A stretch of DNA of 64,000 nucleotides from Pseudomonas fulva NBRC 16637 = DSM 17717. Its GTDB lineage: Bacteria > Pseudomonadota > Gammaproteobacteria > Pseudomonadales > Pseudomonadaceae. The stretch is taken from contig NZ_BBIQ01000002.1 of assembly GCF_000730565.1 (NCBI RefSeq), positions 248,001-312,000 on the forward strand. The letters run 5' to 3'. Numbering within the stretch: position 1 is the stretch's first letter; every line of letters begins with the position of its first letter. Positions 8,211 through 17,474 of this stretch are shown here, piece by piece. The position numbers and the translations under genes were made by a program. Under the pieces are notes generated by a model that was given only the letters and a program-made list of their open reading frames with translations, made no database searches and was not told where the DNA came from.

Positions 8211-9221
8211 TCAGCCCTCGAACTGGATCACCATCCGGCCCTTGATGCGCCCATCGAGCATCTCTTCGAAGATCTGATTGATGTCTTCGATGGGGCGCAG
8301 GCTGACCTTTGGCACCACCTTGCCTTCGGCAGCAAATTGAAAGGCCTCTTGCAGGTCCTGGCGCGTGCCCACCAGCGAACCGATGACCTCAATGCCATCG
8401 AGCACCAAGCGCGGGATATTCAGGTTCATCGCTTCTGACGGTAGCCCCACGGCCACCAGCCGCCCACCGGCACGCAGAGCATCGACGGCCGAATCGAAGG
8501 CGCCCTTGGCCACGGCGGTAACCACAGCGGCATGGGCGCCACCGGTCTGGGCCTGGATGACCTTGGCAGCATCCTGGCTGGAGGGGTTGATGGTAAGATC
8601 GGCTCCCATTTCAGTCGCGAAGCGCAGTTGCTCTTCGTTGACATCAATCGCAATGACCTTGGCGTTGAAGACGTTCTTGGCGTACTGCAGTGCCAGGTTG
8701 CCCAGCCCGCCGAGGCCGTAGATTGCGATCCACTGGCCGGGACGAATGTTGGACGTCTTGACTGCCTTGTACGTGGTCACGCCTGCGCAGGTGATACTGC
8801 TGGCCGCAGCGGACGATAGCCCTTCCGGTACCTTTACCGAGTAGTCGGCCTTGACGATACAGGCCTCGGCCATGCCACCGTCTACGGTGTAACCGGCGTT
8901 CTTGACCTGCCGGCACAGCGTTTCATTGCCGCTGGTGCAATACTCGCAGTGGCCGCAGCCCTCATAGAACCAGGCCACGCTGGCGCGATCGCCCGGTTTG
9001 AGGGACGTTACGCCAGGACCGACGTCCTGCACCACGCCAATGCCTTCATGGCCCAGCACAACACCCGTCTTGTCGCCGAAGTCACCGTTCTTGACGTGCA
9101 AATCAGTGTGGCAAACGCCGCAACACTGCATTTTCAGCAGGGCCTCGCCGTATTCGAGAGGGCGAACATGTTTTTCGACCACCTCAACGCGACCGCCTGG
9201 GGCTACGACAGCAGCTTTCAT
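8211..9221 (-). CDS. adhP: Zinc-dependent alcohol dehydrogenase AdhP
   Basis: 336 residues of the medium-chain dehydrogenase/reductase family. Catalytic zinc ligands are C37, H58 (with E59) and C145; structural zinc ligands are C89, C92, C95 and C103 ([16 protein letters not shown]). The NAD-binding motif GLGGLG is at residues 169-174. Length and sequence fit the ethanol/propanol-preferring AdhP group, which oxidises short primary alcohols or reduces the aldehydes in the cytoplasm. Single gene; two minus-strand terminators lie upstream and insulate it from transcription coming from the right. Confidence 0.93.
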   Translation of the reverse strand: MKAAVVAPGGRVEVVEKHVRPLEYGEALLKMQCCGVCHTDLHVKNGDFGDKTGVVLGHEGIGVVQDVGPGVTSLKPGDRASVAWFYEGCGHCEYCTSGNETLCRQVKNAGYTVDGGMAEACIVKADYSVKVPEGLSSAAASSITCAGVTTYKAVKTSNIRPGQWIAIYGLGGLGNLALQYAKNVFNAKVIAIDVNEEQLRFATEMGADLTINPSSQDAAKVIQAQTGGAHAAVVTAVAKGAFDSAVDALRAGGRLVAVGLPSEAMNLNIPRLVLDGIEVIGSLVGTRQDLQEAFQFAAEGKVVPKVSLRPIEDINQIFEEMLDGRIKGRMVIQFEG

Positions 9222-9336
9222 ACGAACCTCCGTGTCTATTCGGTTGACTTGAAGCTAGCCCATGCAGAATAGCGCCCGCTTGCAAGTGGAAAACTGCCGC
9301 AGGTCATAGGAAGGCGGTGGCGTTGAGGGCGGCGAC

Positions 9337-9371
9337 AAAAAGAAAAGCCCGCGGCAAGAATGCGGCGGGCT
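9337..9371 (-). terminator. Intrinsic terminator, minus strand
   Basis: Read on the minus strand: AGCCCGCCGCATTCTTGCCGCGGGCT-type hairpin (7-bp stem) followed by TTTTCTTTTTG. It lies upstream of adhP and no gene ends in front of it. Confidence 0.75.
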
Positions 9372-9497
9372 GCAAGAACATACGGAGCACGGTCAGAGTG
9401 CCAAGGCGAATGTGATCATTTCGTGAAGAGAAGGTGATGGGTACGTCGTACGTGAAGAAAATGTGCGACTGGGCAGTGGCAGGCCCTGCTGACCGAC
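9372..9497 (-). other. Gene-free segment between two minus-strand terminators, candidate sRNA
   Basis: No convincing reading frame exists between adhP (start 9221) and the gene at 9654. A minus-strand transcript starting in this 126-base segment would end at the strong 9337-9371 terminator, and one starting at about 9530-9650 would end at 9498-9528. This layout suggests one or two small RNAs, or a long adhP leader with attenuators. I see no clear -35/-10 pair and no cluster of GGA motifs as in RsmY/RsmZ. Confidence 0.3.
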
Positions 9498-9528
9498 AAA
9501 AAAATGCCCGCCAGGAACGAGCGGGCCA
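9498..9528 (-). terminator. Intrinsic terminator, minus strand
   Basis: Read on the minus strand: GCCCGC, loop TCGTTCCTG, GCGGGC, then ATTTTTTTG. A strong rho-independent terminator with no coding gene immediately upstream on that strand. Confidence 0.75.
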
Positions 9529-9653
9529 ACAACGTCTTGAAGGGAGAGCTCCTACGTTGAACGCAGGGCGTTAACCTGGGATTAAGTCACTGCGGCGTTG
9601 ACCGCAGAAGCCGTTGAGCCTATACAGGCGTGCCACTTGAATCGAGGCTCATT

Positions 9654-9842
9654 ATGCGCGACGACGACCTGCACGAACCTGAGCATGATCATTTGCTGGA
9701 TCATGAATTTCACGATGAACAAGACGCGCTCGAGCCGGATGCCCATGGGGCGCAAGACGAGATCGAGATGCCATCGCTTGACGCGCTGGAAGAAGAAGAG
9801 CGCGATCATCCTGCGTGGTTCGACGACTGCGAGGATGAGTGA
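9654..9842 (+). CDS. Small acidic hypothetical protein (62 aa)
   Basis: Very acidic 62-residue protein, rich in Asp, Glu and His (MRDDDLHEPEHDHLLDHEFHD), ending HPAWFDDCEDE. An in-frame GTG at 9630 would add eight residues, but the ATG at 9654 has AGG upstream and starts at the charged region, so it is preferred. Small acidic proteins of this type beside tRNA-Leu are common in pseudomonads; none has a known function to my knowledge. No signal peptide. It is convergent with the tRNA, sharing the terminator region. Confidence 0.6.
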   Translation: MRDDDLHEPEHDHLLDHEFHDEQDALEPDAHGAQDEIEMPSLDALEEEERDHPAWFDDCEDE

Positions 9843-9868
9843 TGGCGGGCCAGCAAAAGACAGGCAAC

Positions 9869-9894
9869 AAAAAAGGCGCCTTGGGCGCCTTCTT
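9869..9894 (-). terminator. Terminator of tRNA-Leu
   Basis: On the minus strand AAGGCGCC CAA GGCGCCTT is followed by a T-run (six A on the plus strand, 9869-9874), just after the tRNA 3' end. The symmetric stem could also stop plus-strand transcripts of the 9654-9842 gene. Confidence 0.75.
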
Positions 9895-9901
9895 CAGGAT
9901 G

Positions 9902-9986
9902 TGGTGCGAGTGGCGGGACTCGAACCCGCAAGGCTCACGCCGACAGATTTTAAGTCTGCTGTGTATACCAATTCCACCACACTCGC
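9902..9986 (-). tRNA. tRNA-Leu (UAA)
   Basis: 85-base cloverleaf on the minus strand beginning GCGAGTGTGGTGGAATTGG and ending ...CCACTCGCACCA with encoded CCA. The anticodon stem-loop CAGACTTAAAATCTG gives anticodon UAA. A type II variable arm (GTCGGCGTGAGCC region) and a TTCGAGTC T-loop are present. Confidence 0.97.
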
Positions 9987-10049
9987 ACGCTTGAAAGGGC
10001 CACGGGGGCCGGCTCACTTCAGACAGAAGGGCTGTGCAATCAAGGCGGC

Positions 10050-10078
10050 TTTATAACCCACCGTTATAGCAGAGTCAA
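10050..10078 (-). promoter_or_regulatory. Candidate sigma-70 promoter for tRNA-Leu
   Basis: On the minus strand TTGACT (10078-10073), a 17-base spacer, then TATAAA (10055-10050). It points at the tRNA-Leu gene about 64 bases downstream. The hexamers match the consensus well, but the leader would be long for a tRNA. Confidence 0.45.
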
Positions 10079-10276
10079 CCTTGGCTGCCATATTCCGCAC
10101 ATCGCATCCCATCACACCTGGCCGATTGACAGTGTCATGAGCTTGGCCCAATGTTAGCCAAGTCACTGGATGTGATGGTCGGGCCGACGACTGCGCAATG
10201 AAGGTGAACAGCGTGCGTCAAGGTCTGAGCTCTAGCCGTTTGGATGATGTTCACCTGCCGTGCCGATGGAGCTCGC

Positions 10277-11431
10277 ATGGTTTCAACTGATTGCCAGGTC
10301 AATTCAGATATGCCTGCTCATCGTTACGAGCAATTGGTCCAGTCGGTGGTGGACTACGCCATCTACATGCTCGATACCACCGGCCATATCGCCTCGTGGA
10401 ATGCGGGCGCCCAGAGGATCAAGGGCTATAGCGCCGATGAAGTGGTGGGGCGTCATTTTTCCCTGTTCTTCACGCCTGAAGACTGCGCCGAAGGCAAGCC
10501 TGAGCAGTTGTTGCGTCAAGCGCTCGAACAGGGGGTGTCGCGGCATGAAGGGTGGCGCCAGCGCAAAGACGGCACGCGCTTCTGGGCATTGGTGGCCCTC
10601 GATGTGGTTCGCGATGACCAAGGCCAGGTCGTCGGGCTTGCCAAGGTCACGCGGGACATTACCGACCGCCGTGAGTCAGCGATGCAACTGGACGCCGTCA
10701 GAGCGCAGCTGTTCGAGGCTCAGAAGCTCGAGGCGCTGGGTCAGTTGACCGGTGGCCTGGCACATGATTTCAACAACCTGCTGACCATTATCCTCAGCTC
10801 TGCACGCTTGGCCCTTGCCGCCCCGGACCCAGAGCGCGTTCAGCGCATGCTGCACAACATTCTGGAAGCTGGCCAGCGCGGCACCGACCTGACCCGTCAG
10901 CTGCTCAGCTTTGCGCGTCATCGCAAGCTCGAGGTGACCTGTATAGAGCCGGCCAAACTGATCGACGCCACCCATGGATTGCTTGTTCACGCACTGCCCA
11001 GTTCGGTCACACTGGATGCGCGAGTGCAGCCCGATCTTCCCATCATCGAAGTGGATGCTGGTCAGTTGCAAATGGTGTTGCTCAACCTGCTGTTCAATGC
11101 CCGGGATGCCATCGCCGAGGAAGGCCGCATCGTGCTGACCGTCGAAGCGGTGTCGCTGACAGGTGAGGTCGATGGCCTGCACGGCCACTTCGTGTGCTTC
11201 GAGGTGCAAGACAGCGGCGAGGGCATGGCGGCGGAGGTACAGCCACGTATTTTCGAGCCCTTTTTCACCACTAAACCCTTCGGTCAGGGCACCGGCCTGG
11301 GCCTGAGCCAGGTGTACGGATTTGCCAGGCAAAGCGGCGGTGCCATCAGCGTGCAAAGCGAGCTGGGGGTCGGCACGTGCATGCGGCTGTATTTGCCCGT
11401 TCATTCAAGCCAGCCAGTTACCGAGCCGTGA
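10277..11431 (+). CDS. PAS-domain sensor histidine kinase
   Basis: 384 residues: an N-terminal PAS domain (about 15-130; YMLDTTGHIASWNAGAQRIKG, AKVTRDITDRRE), a HisKA dimerisation domain with the phospho-acceptor His in GGLAHDFNNLL (about residue 163), and an HATPase_c domain with the N-box NLLFNARDAI, G1 DSGEGM, F-box FEPFFTTK and G2 GTGLGLSQ. No membrane segment is seen, so it is a soluble cytoplasmic sensor. The ATG at 10277 is chosen for its GGAG at 5-base spacing; 10244 is an in-frame alternative. First gene of a kinase, KaiC-like ATPase, receiver operon. The signal is unknown; PAS domains often sense light, oxygen or redox. Confidence 0.88.
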   Translation: MVSTDCQVNSDMPAHRYEQLVQSVVDYAIYMLDTTGHIASWNAGAQRIKGYSADEVVGRHFSLFFTPEDCAEGKPEQLLRQALEQGVSRHEGWRQRKDGTRFWALVALDVVRDDQGQVVGLAKVTRDITDRRESAMQLDAVRAQLFEAQKLEALGQLTGGLAHDFNNLLTIILSSARLALAAPDPERVQRMLHNILEAGQRGTDLTRQLLSFARHRKLEVTCIEPAKLIDATHGLLVHALPSSVTLDARVQPDLPIIEVDAGQLQMVLLNLLFNARDAIAEEGRIVLTVEAVSLTGEVDGLHGHFVCFEVQDSGEGMAAEVQPRIFEPFFTTKPFGQGTGLGLSQVYGFARQSGGAISVQSELGVGTCMRLYLPVHSSQPVTEP

Positions 11432-11441
11432 GGGGCATAGC

Positions 11442-12887
11442 ATGACTCAGACACTCAAGCGATTGTTGACAGGTATCGACGGGCTCGATGCCCTGCTCAA
11501 AGGTGGGTTGGTGGCGGGTGCGTCGTACATCGTGCAGGGCCCACCTGGCGCAGGCAAGACCATTCTGGCCAACCAACTGGCCTGCGAGCATGTGCGCAAG
11601 GGGGGGCGGGCGCTGGTGGCAACGTTGCTCAGCGAGTCCCATGAGCGGCTATTTCAATACTTGGGCACGCTGGACTTCTTCGACCCCTCGATGGTCGGCG
11701 ATCAGATCCAGTTCGTCAGCGCCTTCGACACCCTGGAGCAGGATGGCCTTGATGCCGTGGTCAGGTTGCTGAGGCAGGAGATCAGTCGACACAAGGCCAG
11801 CCTGCTCATCGTCGATGGCGTACTCAATGCCCGCCTACGTGCCGAAACATCGCTCGATACCAAAAAATTCGTCTCGGCGCTGCAAGGTCATGCGGCCTTT
11901 GCTGGCTGCACCGTACTGTTGTTGACCAGTGCGCGGCTCGAAGAAGGCAGCCCTGAACACACGATGGTCGACGGCGTGATCGAACTGGGTGAGCAGATGA
12001 TGGGTAGCCGCGCCGTTCGCACGATTCAGTTGCGCAAGACACGTGGCAGTGGAGCCTTGTCCGGGCGTCACGAGTGCCTGATCGACGATACCGGTGTGAG
12101 GGTGTTTCCGCGTCTGGAGTCGTTGTTCGCCAAGCCCAGTGCGCCCGCTAGTGCAGTTGCATCTCGGATCAGTAGTGGTGTGTCGACGCTCGACGACATG
12201 CTTGATGGCGGACTGTCCTGCGCCTCTGTAACGCTTCTGATCGGCCCGTCGGGCATTGGCAAGACCTCGCTTGGCATGGCGTTTCTGGCGGCCAGCACAC
12301 CCCAGGCGCCCGGCTTGCATTTCGGTTTCTACGAATCACCCGATCGCCTGCGCATCAAGGCGGCTTCGCTGGGGTACGACTTTGCAGCCATGGAACAGAC
12401 CCAGAGCTTGACACTGTGCTGGGAGCCTTGTACGCAGGTGCTGCTGGATCAGCTGGGTGCGCGCTTGATCGAACAGGTGCAGGCAACCGGGGCCAAGCGA
12501 GTCCTTATCGACAGCCTGGGCGCGTGGAGCCGCCTGTCCACGGAGCCTGACCGTCTGAATGCCTTTTTTCGCGCGTTGACCGGAGAGCTGCGCAATCGAG
12601 AGGTGAGTGTGATGCTGACCTGGGAAATGCGCGATATCTTTGGTGCGGAGATCACTGCGCCGGCGCCCGATTTATCAAGCATCGTCGACAACCTGGTGTT
12701 GATGCGATTCGTTGAGCACGACGGCACCTTGCGCCGAATGCTCTCCATCCTGAAAGTACGCGACAGTGCTCACGACGCGTCTTTGCATGAGCTTGTAATC
12801 GCATCGTCTGGGATCTCACTGCGTAGAGCGTTCGAAGGCACCAGCGGGGCCCTTTCTGGCACAGCCGTGCCGCAAGGGAGCCTTTAG
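11442..12887 (+). CDS. KaiC-like double RecA-domain ATPase
   Basis: 481 residues with two KaiC-type P-loop domains. Domain 1 has Walker A GPPGAGKT (33-40) and Walker B LLIVDG (121-126). Domain 2 has Walker A GPSGIGKT (268-275) and Walker B VLIDSL (354-359). The usual KaiC catalytic glutamate pair appears as SES (64-66) and FYESP (296-300), one Glu each. The C-terminal autophosphorylation Ser-Thr pair of cyanobacterial KaiC is not recognisable. It lies 10 bases after the kinase gene and 11 before the receiver gene, so the three should work together. No kaiA or kaiB is near. Probable role: ATP-dependent signalling scaffold rather than a clock. Confidence 0.85.
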   Translation: MTQTLKRLLTGIDGLDALLKGGLVAGASYIVQGPPGAGKTILANQLACEHVRKGGRALVATLLSESHERLFQYLGTLDFFDPSMVGDQIQFVSAFDTLEQDGLDAVVRLLRQEISRHKASLLIVDGVLNARLRAETSLDTKKFVSALQGHAAFAGCTVLLLTSARLEEGSPEHTMVDGVIELGEQMMGSRAVRTIQLRKTRGSGALSGRHECLIDDTGVRVFPRLESLFAKPSAPASAVASRISSGVSTLDDMLDGGLSCASVTLLIGPSGIGKTSLGMAFLAASTPQAPGLHFGFYESPDRLRIKAASLGYDFAAMEQTQSLTLCWEPCTQVLLDQLGARLIEQVQATGAKRVLIDSLGAWSRLSTEPDRLNAFFRALTGELRNREVSVMLTWEMRDIFGAEITAPAPDLSSIVDNLVLMRFVEHDGTLRRMLSILKVRDSAHDASLHELVIASSGISLRRAFEGTSGALSGTAVPQGSL

Positions 12888-12898
12888 GTTTCTCTTAC

Positions 12899-13252
12899 AT
12901 GAAGACTGTGCTGATCGTCGACGACGAATACCTGATAGCCGAGATCTTGGGTTTTGCCCTGGAAGACGAAGGGTATGCGATCGAAAAGGCGAGTAACGGC
13001 CAGAAAGCGCTGGAGGTACTCAAACGCGTACAGGTGCAGTTGGTCATCACCGACTACATGATGCCCGTGCTCAATGGTCAGGAGCTGGTACGTGCCATGC
13101 GGGCAAATCCTGCCTTGCGAACGCTGCCGGTCATCCTCATGAGCGGCGCCCAGGCCAGCGAGGGATGCCCGACATTATTCGCGGCAGTGTTCGACAAGCC
13201 ATTCGACATGGGCGAGATGATTGCGACCGTGCGTGGCCTACTGAAGGGCTAA
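12899..13252 (+). CDS. Single-domain response regulator (CheY-like)
   Basis: 117 residues forming only a receiver domain. The acidic pocket is D8/D9, the phospho-acceptor is D52 (VITDYMMP), and the conserved Lys is K100 (FDKPFD). There is no output domain, so it probably acts by protein contact, as a phosphate sink or as an input to the KaiC-like protein. It is the third gene of the operon with the PAS kinase at 10277 and the KaiC-like ATPase at 11442, its likely partners. Confidence 0.9.
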   Translation: MKTVLIVDDEYLIAEILGFALEDEGYAIEKASNGQKALEVLKRVQVQLVITDYMMPVLNGQELVRAMRANPALRTLPVILMSGAQASEGCPTLFAAVFDKPFDMGEMIATVRGLLKG

Positions 13253-13293
13253 GGCTGTGGGCGCATCCCTGCAGCCCGCTTGAATGATCGTTG

Positions 13294-13485
13294 TCAATCG
13301 TCCTGCTTCTCAGGGGCCGGATTGCCGGCCTGGATGCGTTTGAAGATCTCCTCGCGGTGCACTTGAACGTCCTTGGGTGCGTCGATGCCTATTCTCACCT
13401 GCATCCCTTTGACGCCCAGAATGGTGACTTTGATGTCATCGTTGATGACGATGCTCTCGCCAACCTTACGGGTGAGTATCAGCAT
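13294..13485 (-). CDS. csrA: Carbon storage regulator CsrA/RsmA
   Basis: 63-residue RNA-binding dimer of the CsrA family: [17 protein letters not shown] start, [24 protein letters not shown] core with the RNA-contacting Arg (HREEI). It represses translation by binding GGA motifs in stem-loops and is titrated by GacA-induced RsmY/RsmZ RNAs. In pseudomonads, hcnABC is a classic target. The start has AAGGAG upstream, and the GGA there allows autoregulation. P. putida-type genomes carry several csrA/rsm paralogs (RsmA, RsmE, RsmI); which one this is cannot be decided here. Confidence 0.95.
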   Translation of the reverse strand: MLILTRKVGESIVINDDIKVTILGVKGMQVRIGIDAPKDVQVHREEIFKRIQAGNPAPEKQDD

Positions 13486-13738
13486 GTACTTCTCCTTGGT
13501 GATAAAAAAGTCCGCAGGCCATGTGCGCTAGCGGTGGGAGCCTATCCCTTTTCCTTCCATTAAAGACGCTTTAGAAGCCTAGTAATTCCCAAAATGTCAA
13601 AATCTATGGCACGAAGAAGGGATGCGAACAGCCAGCTACCGTATAAAGGATTTGTAGGACAAGGTGCTCTGTTGGGAAGGATAGTGGGGGCCTCGTTCAA
13701 TAGGAAATACCTTTGCATCATGGAGTGGATAGACAAGC

Positions 13739-14761
13739 TCAATGTGCGGCCTGCTGTTCCAATGCCTTGAGAAAGACCAGCAAAGCGACCTCTTCCGGGT
13801 CCAGCCCCTTGCGCACTCGGCTCTTGGGCAAGGCGGCCAGCCGCCCGAGTGTGTAATGCTCCAGCACCGCTGGGTGGATATAGCAGCGTCGGCACACGGC
13901 GGGGGTGTTGCCCAGGCGCGAGGCGACTTGTTTGACAATGGCAGCGACCTGGCGCTTGGCCTCGGTTTCAGGCTCCCAGGCCAAGGGTCTGAGCAGGTCC
14001 AACGCAAGACTGCTGCCGGCCCAGGTACGGTAGTCCTTGGCCGTGAAGTCGGCGCCAGTCAACTGTTGCAAAAACTGATTGATGTCGCTCGAACCAATGC
14101 TGTGACGCTGGCCATCGGCATCCAGATACTGGAACAGCGCTTGGCCGGGCAGTTCCATGCAACGCTTCAGCAAGGCCGCCAAGCGTCGGTCACGCAGCGT
14201 CACATCGTGCTCGACGCCACGCTTGCCACGGAACTGAAAGCGGATGGTACTGCCCTTGACCTCTACATGTCGATTGCGCAGGGTCGTCAGCCCATAGGAC
14301 TTGTTGTCGCGCATGTAGCGCTGGTTGCCAATGCGGATGAGGGTATGGTCCAGCAGGCTGACTACCAGGGCCATGACCTTTTCACGGTCAAGGCCCGGTC
14401 GTGACAAGTGGGTTTCCAATTGTGAGCGCAGCTTTGGCAATGCCTGGGCGAAGGCGAGCATTCGGCCGTATTTGTGCTGGTCACGGGTTTCACGCCATTG
14501 GGCATGATAGCGGTACTGCTTGCGGCCACGGGCATCGCGGCCAGTGGCCTGCAAGTGCCCTTGCGGGTCGACGCATATCCAGACATCGGTATAGGCCGGT
14601 GGGATCACCAGTGCGGCGATACGTGCCAGTGTTTCAGGGTCGCGGACCCGTTCACCATTGGCGTCCAGGTAGATGAAGCGGTCGCGCCAGCGGCGACGAG
14701 TCAAGCCGGGCTGGCTGTCGTCGACGTAATGCAGCGTTTCGGGAAGCGGGCAGTCGAGCAT
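13739..14761 (-). CDS. DNA topoisomerase IB
   Basis: 340 residues of the bacterial poxvirus-like type IB topoisomerase family. The nucleophilic Tyr is Y294 (VCRRCYIHP); other active-site segments are QYRYHAQW (82-89), GNQRYMRDNKSYGLTTLRNRH, and FTAKDYRTWAGS (about 239-250). It relaxes positive and negative supercoils through a 3'-phosphotyrosyl intermediate without ATP. It is an accessory enzyme with an uneven distribution among bacteria. It lies upstream of csrA on the same strand with a 253-base gap, so csrA probably has its own promoter. Confidence 0.92.
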   Translation of the reverse strand: MLDCPLPETLHYVDDSQPGLTRRRWRDRFIYLDANGERVRDPETLARIAALVIPPAYTDVWICVDPQGHLQATGRDARGRKQYRYHAQWRETRDQHKYGRMLAFAQALPKLRSQLETHLSRPGLDREKVMALVVSLLDHTLIRIGNQRYMRDNKSYGLTTLRNRHVEVKGSTIRFQFRGKRGVEHDVTLRDRRLAALLKRCMELPGQALFQYLDADGQRHSIGSSDINQFLQQLTGADFTAKDYRTWAGSSLALDLLRPLAWEPETEAKRQVAAIVKQVASRLGNTPAVCRRCYIHPAVLEHYTLGRLAALPKSRVRKGLDPEEVALLVFLKALEQQAAH

Positions 14762-14832
14762 GGGCGGCAGGCCTCGATCAAGTCACTGATCAATGGACAA
14801 CGGCCGCTTGGCCGTTGCTCCATTTCAGCGCG

Positions 14833-15924
14833 TCAGCTCAGCAATGCAACCGATTTGATCTGTGCATACAGGCGCTGGCCTGGGTGTACCCCAAGCTGGT
14901 CCGCCGAGAAACGCGTAATACGGGCGAGCAGGGTGCTGCCGTCGGCATCCAGGCTGACCAATAAATGGGCTGGGTTGTCGGCAGCGTGGGTGGCGCGTAC
15001 CTGAACCTGCACTCGGTTGAGGATGCTTGAGGTGCCGTCGGCGGTGAGCGCCAGGCTGACATCGCGAGCGTGGACCTTGACCCTCAAGGCGCTGCCCAGG
15101 GCCCGGATGGGGTGTGCGAAACGTAGTACGAGCCCGTTGTTGCCAGGCAAGCGCAGTTCAAGCAGGTCGTAGTGCGGGTCATGGCCTGTCACCTGGCCTT
15201 CGAGCACCACGCCGGCATCCTCGCCCTGAGCCAACGATAAGTCCAGACGCGCCAAGGTAGGGGCAACCGGGCCGCTCGCTACCACACGTCCATGCTCCAG
15301 CAGCACGACGTGGTCAGCCAGCCGCGCCACTTCGTCCTGTGCGTGGCTGACATAAACCACAGGCACGTCCAGTTCCTCGTGCAGGCGCTCGAGGTAAGGC
15401 AGGATTTCACGCTTGCGGGGCCCGTCCAAGGCAGCCAGGGGCTCATCCATCAGCAGCAGCCGGGGGCTGCTGAGCAGCGCGCGGGCAATCCCGACGCGTT
15501 GCGCCTCGCCACCCGATAGCGTCGAGGGCCGGCGCGCCAGCAGGTGGCCGATGCCCAGCAGCTCGCTGGCGTGTTCCAGGTCCACCTTGCGCTGGGTCCA
15601 CGGCACACGGCGCCAGCCGAACTCCAGGTTGCCACGCACGGTCAGGTGCGCGAACAGGCTGGGCTCCTGGAAGACGTAGCCCACCGGGCGCTGATGGGGC
15701 GGTAGAAAGACGCCACGAGCGGTGTCCTCCCAGACCTCGCCATTGATTTCCACATACGCTTGGCCAGGGCGCTCCAGCCCGGCCAGACAGCGCAGGCAAC
15801 TGGTTTTGCCCGAGCCGGAGTGTCCAAACAAGGCGCTGATACCGCGCCCTGGCAGTTGCAGGTCGACGTCCAGGGTGAAAGCGTCGCGTGCCAGTTTCAG
15901 GCGTGCCACGATCGAGTGCGTCAT
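14833..15924 (-). CDS. modC: Molybdate ABC transporter ATP-binding protein ModC
   Basis: 363 residues. ATPase domain with Walker A GHSGSGKT, signature [15 protein letters not shown], Walker [13 protein letters not shown] and switch His (YVSHAQDE), followed by a C-terminal Mop/TOBE molybdate-binding domain ([13 protein letters not shown] and the final [16 protein letters not shown]). It energises molybdate import through ModB. The ATG at 15924 lies 1 base after the modB stop; longer starts run into modB. Last gene of modABC. Confidence 0.95.
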   Translation of the reverse strand: MTHSIVARLKLARDAFTLDVDLQLPGRGISALFGHSGSGKTSCLRCLAGLERPGQAYVEINGEVWEDTARGVFLPPHQRPVGYVFQEPSLFAHLTVRGNLEFGWRRVPWTQRKVDLEHASELLGIGHLLARRPSTLSGGEAQRVGIARALLSSPRLLLMDEPLAALDGPRKREILPYLERLHEELDVPVVYVSHAQDEVARLADHVVLLEHGRVVASGPVAPTLARLDLSLAQGEDAGVVLEGQVTGHDPHYDLLELRLPGNNGLVLRFAHPIRALGSALRVKVHARDVSLALTADGTSSILNRVQVQVRATHAADNPAHLLVSLDADGSTLLARITRFSADQLGVHPGQRLYAQIKSVALLS

Positions 15925-15925
15925 G

Positions 15926-16605
15926 TCAGTTCCAGCCCGCATTGCCGCGTCGGCCTGCGTACAGCAACAGCAGCACCAAGAAAGAGAACGCCAGCATGGC
16001 GCCTGCGAGCCAGTGCGCCTGGGTGTAGGCCATCGCCTCGACATGGTCGAAGATCTGCACGGATACCACGCGGGTCTTGTCTGGAATGTTGCCTCCGATC
16101 ATCAACACGACACCAAACTCGCCTACGGTGTGGGCAAAACCCAGGATGCTGGCGGTGATGAAACCCGGACGGGCCAGTGGTAGCGCCACATGCACGAAAC
16201 TGTCCCAGGGCCCGGCGCGCAGCGTGGCCGCCACTTCCATGGGTCGCTTGCCAATGGCGGCAAAAGCGTTTTGCAACGGCTGGACCACAAAGGGCATCGA
16301 GTAGATGACCGAGCCGATTACAAGGCCCGAGAAGCTGAACACCACATTGCCCAGGCCCAGTGCCGCAATCCCTTGGCCAAGCCAGCCATGCGGGCCTAGT
16401 GCAATCAGCAGGTAAAACCCGATCACCGTCGGCGGCAGCACCAAGGGCAGGGCAACGATGGCGCCTATCGGCCCGCGAAACCATGACCGCGTGCGTGCCA
16501 GCCACCAGGCAACCGGTGTGCCTACGATTAAAAGAATCAGGGTGGTCAGGCTGGCCAGCTTCAGGGTGAGCCAGATGGCGCCAAGGTCACTGGCATCGAG
16601 CGGCA

Positions 16606-16606
<1 letters not shown>
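15926..16606 (-). CDS. modB: Molybdate ABC transporter permease ModB
   Basis: 226 residues, hydrophobic, with about five to six membrane helices starting at [25 protein letters not shown]. The EAA loop that contacts ModC is visible ([26 protein letters not shown]). It forms the inner-membrane channel for molybdate. Its start overlaps the modA stop region (both at 16606), consistent with translational coupling in the modABC operon. Confidence 0.95.
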
Positions 16607-17401
<795 letters not shown>

Positions 17402-17474
17402 CTTCGCCAATTGCTTGCAGCTGTTTTTATTGGATCGAGGCTCAAGCAAGGCACGGCGCGCTCGATCGGTCCGG

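Noticed and set aside
13560..14007. Open frames overlapping the 3' end of the topoisomerase gene on the same strand
   Set aside because: They are alternative-frame shadows of the topoisomerase IB gene and its downstream spacer.
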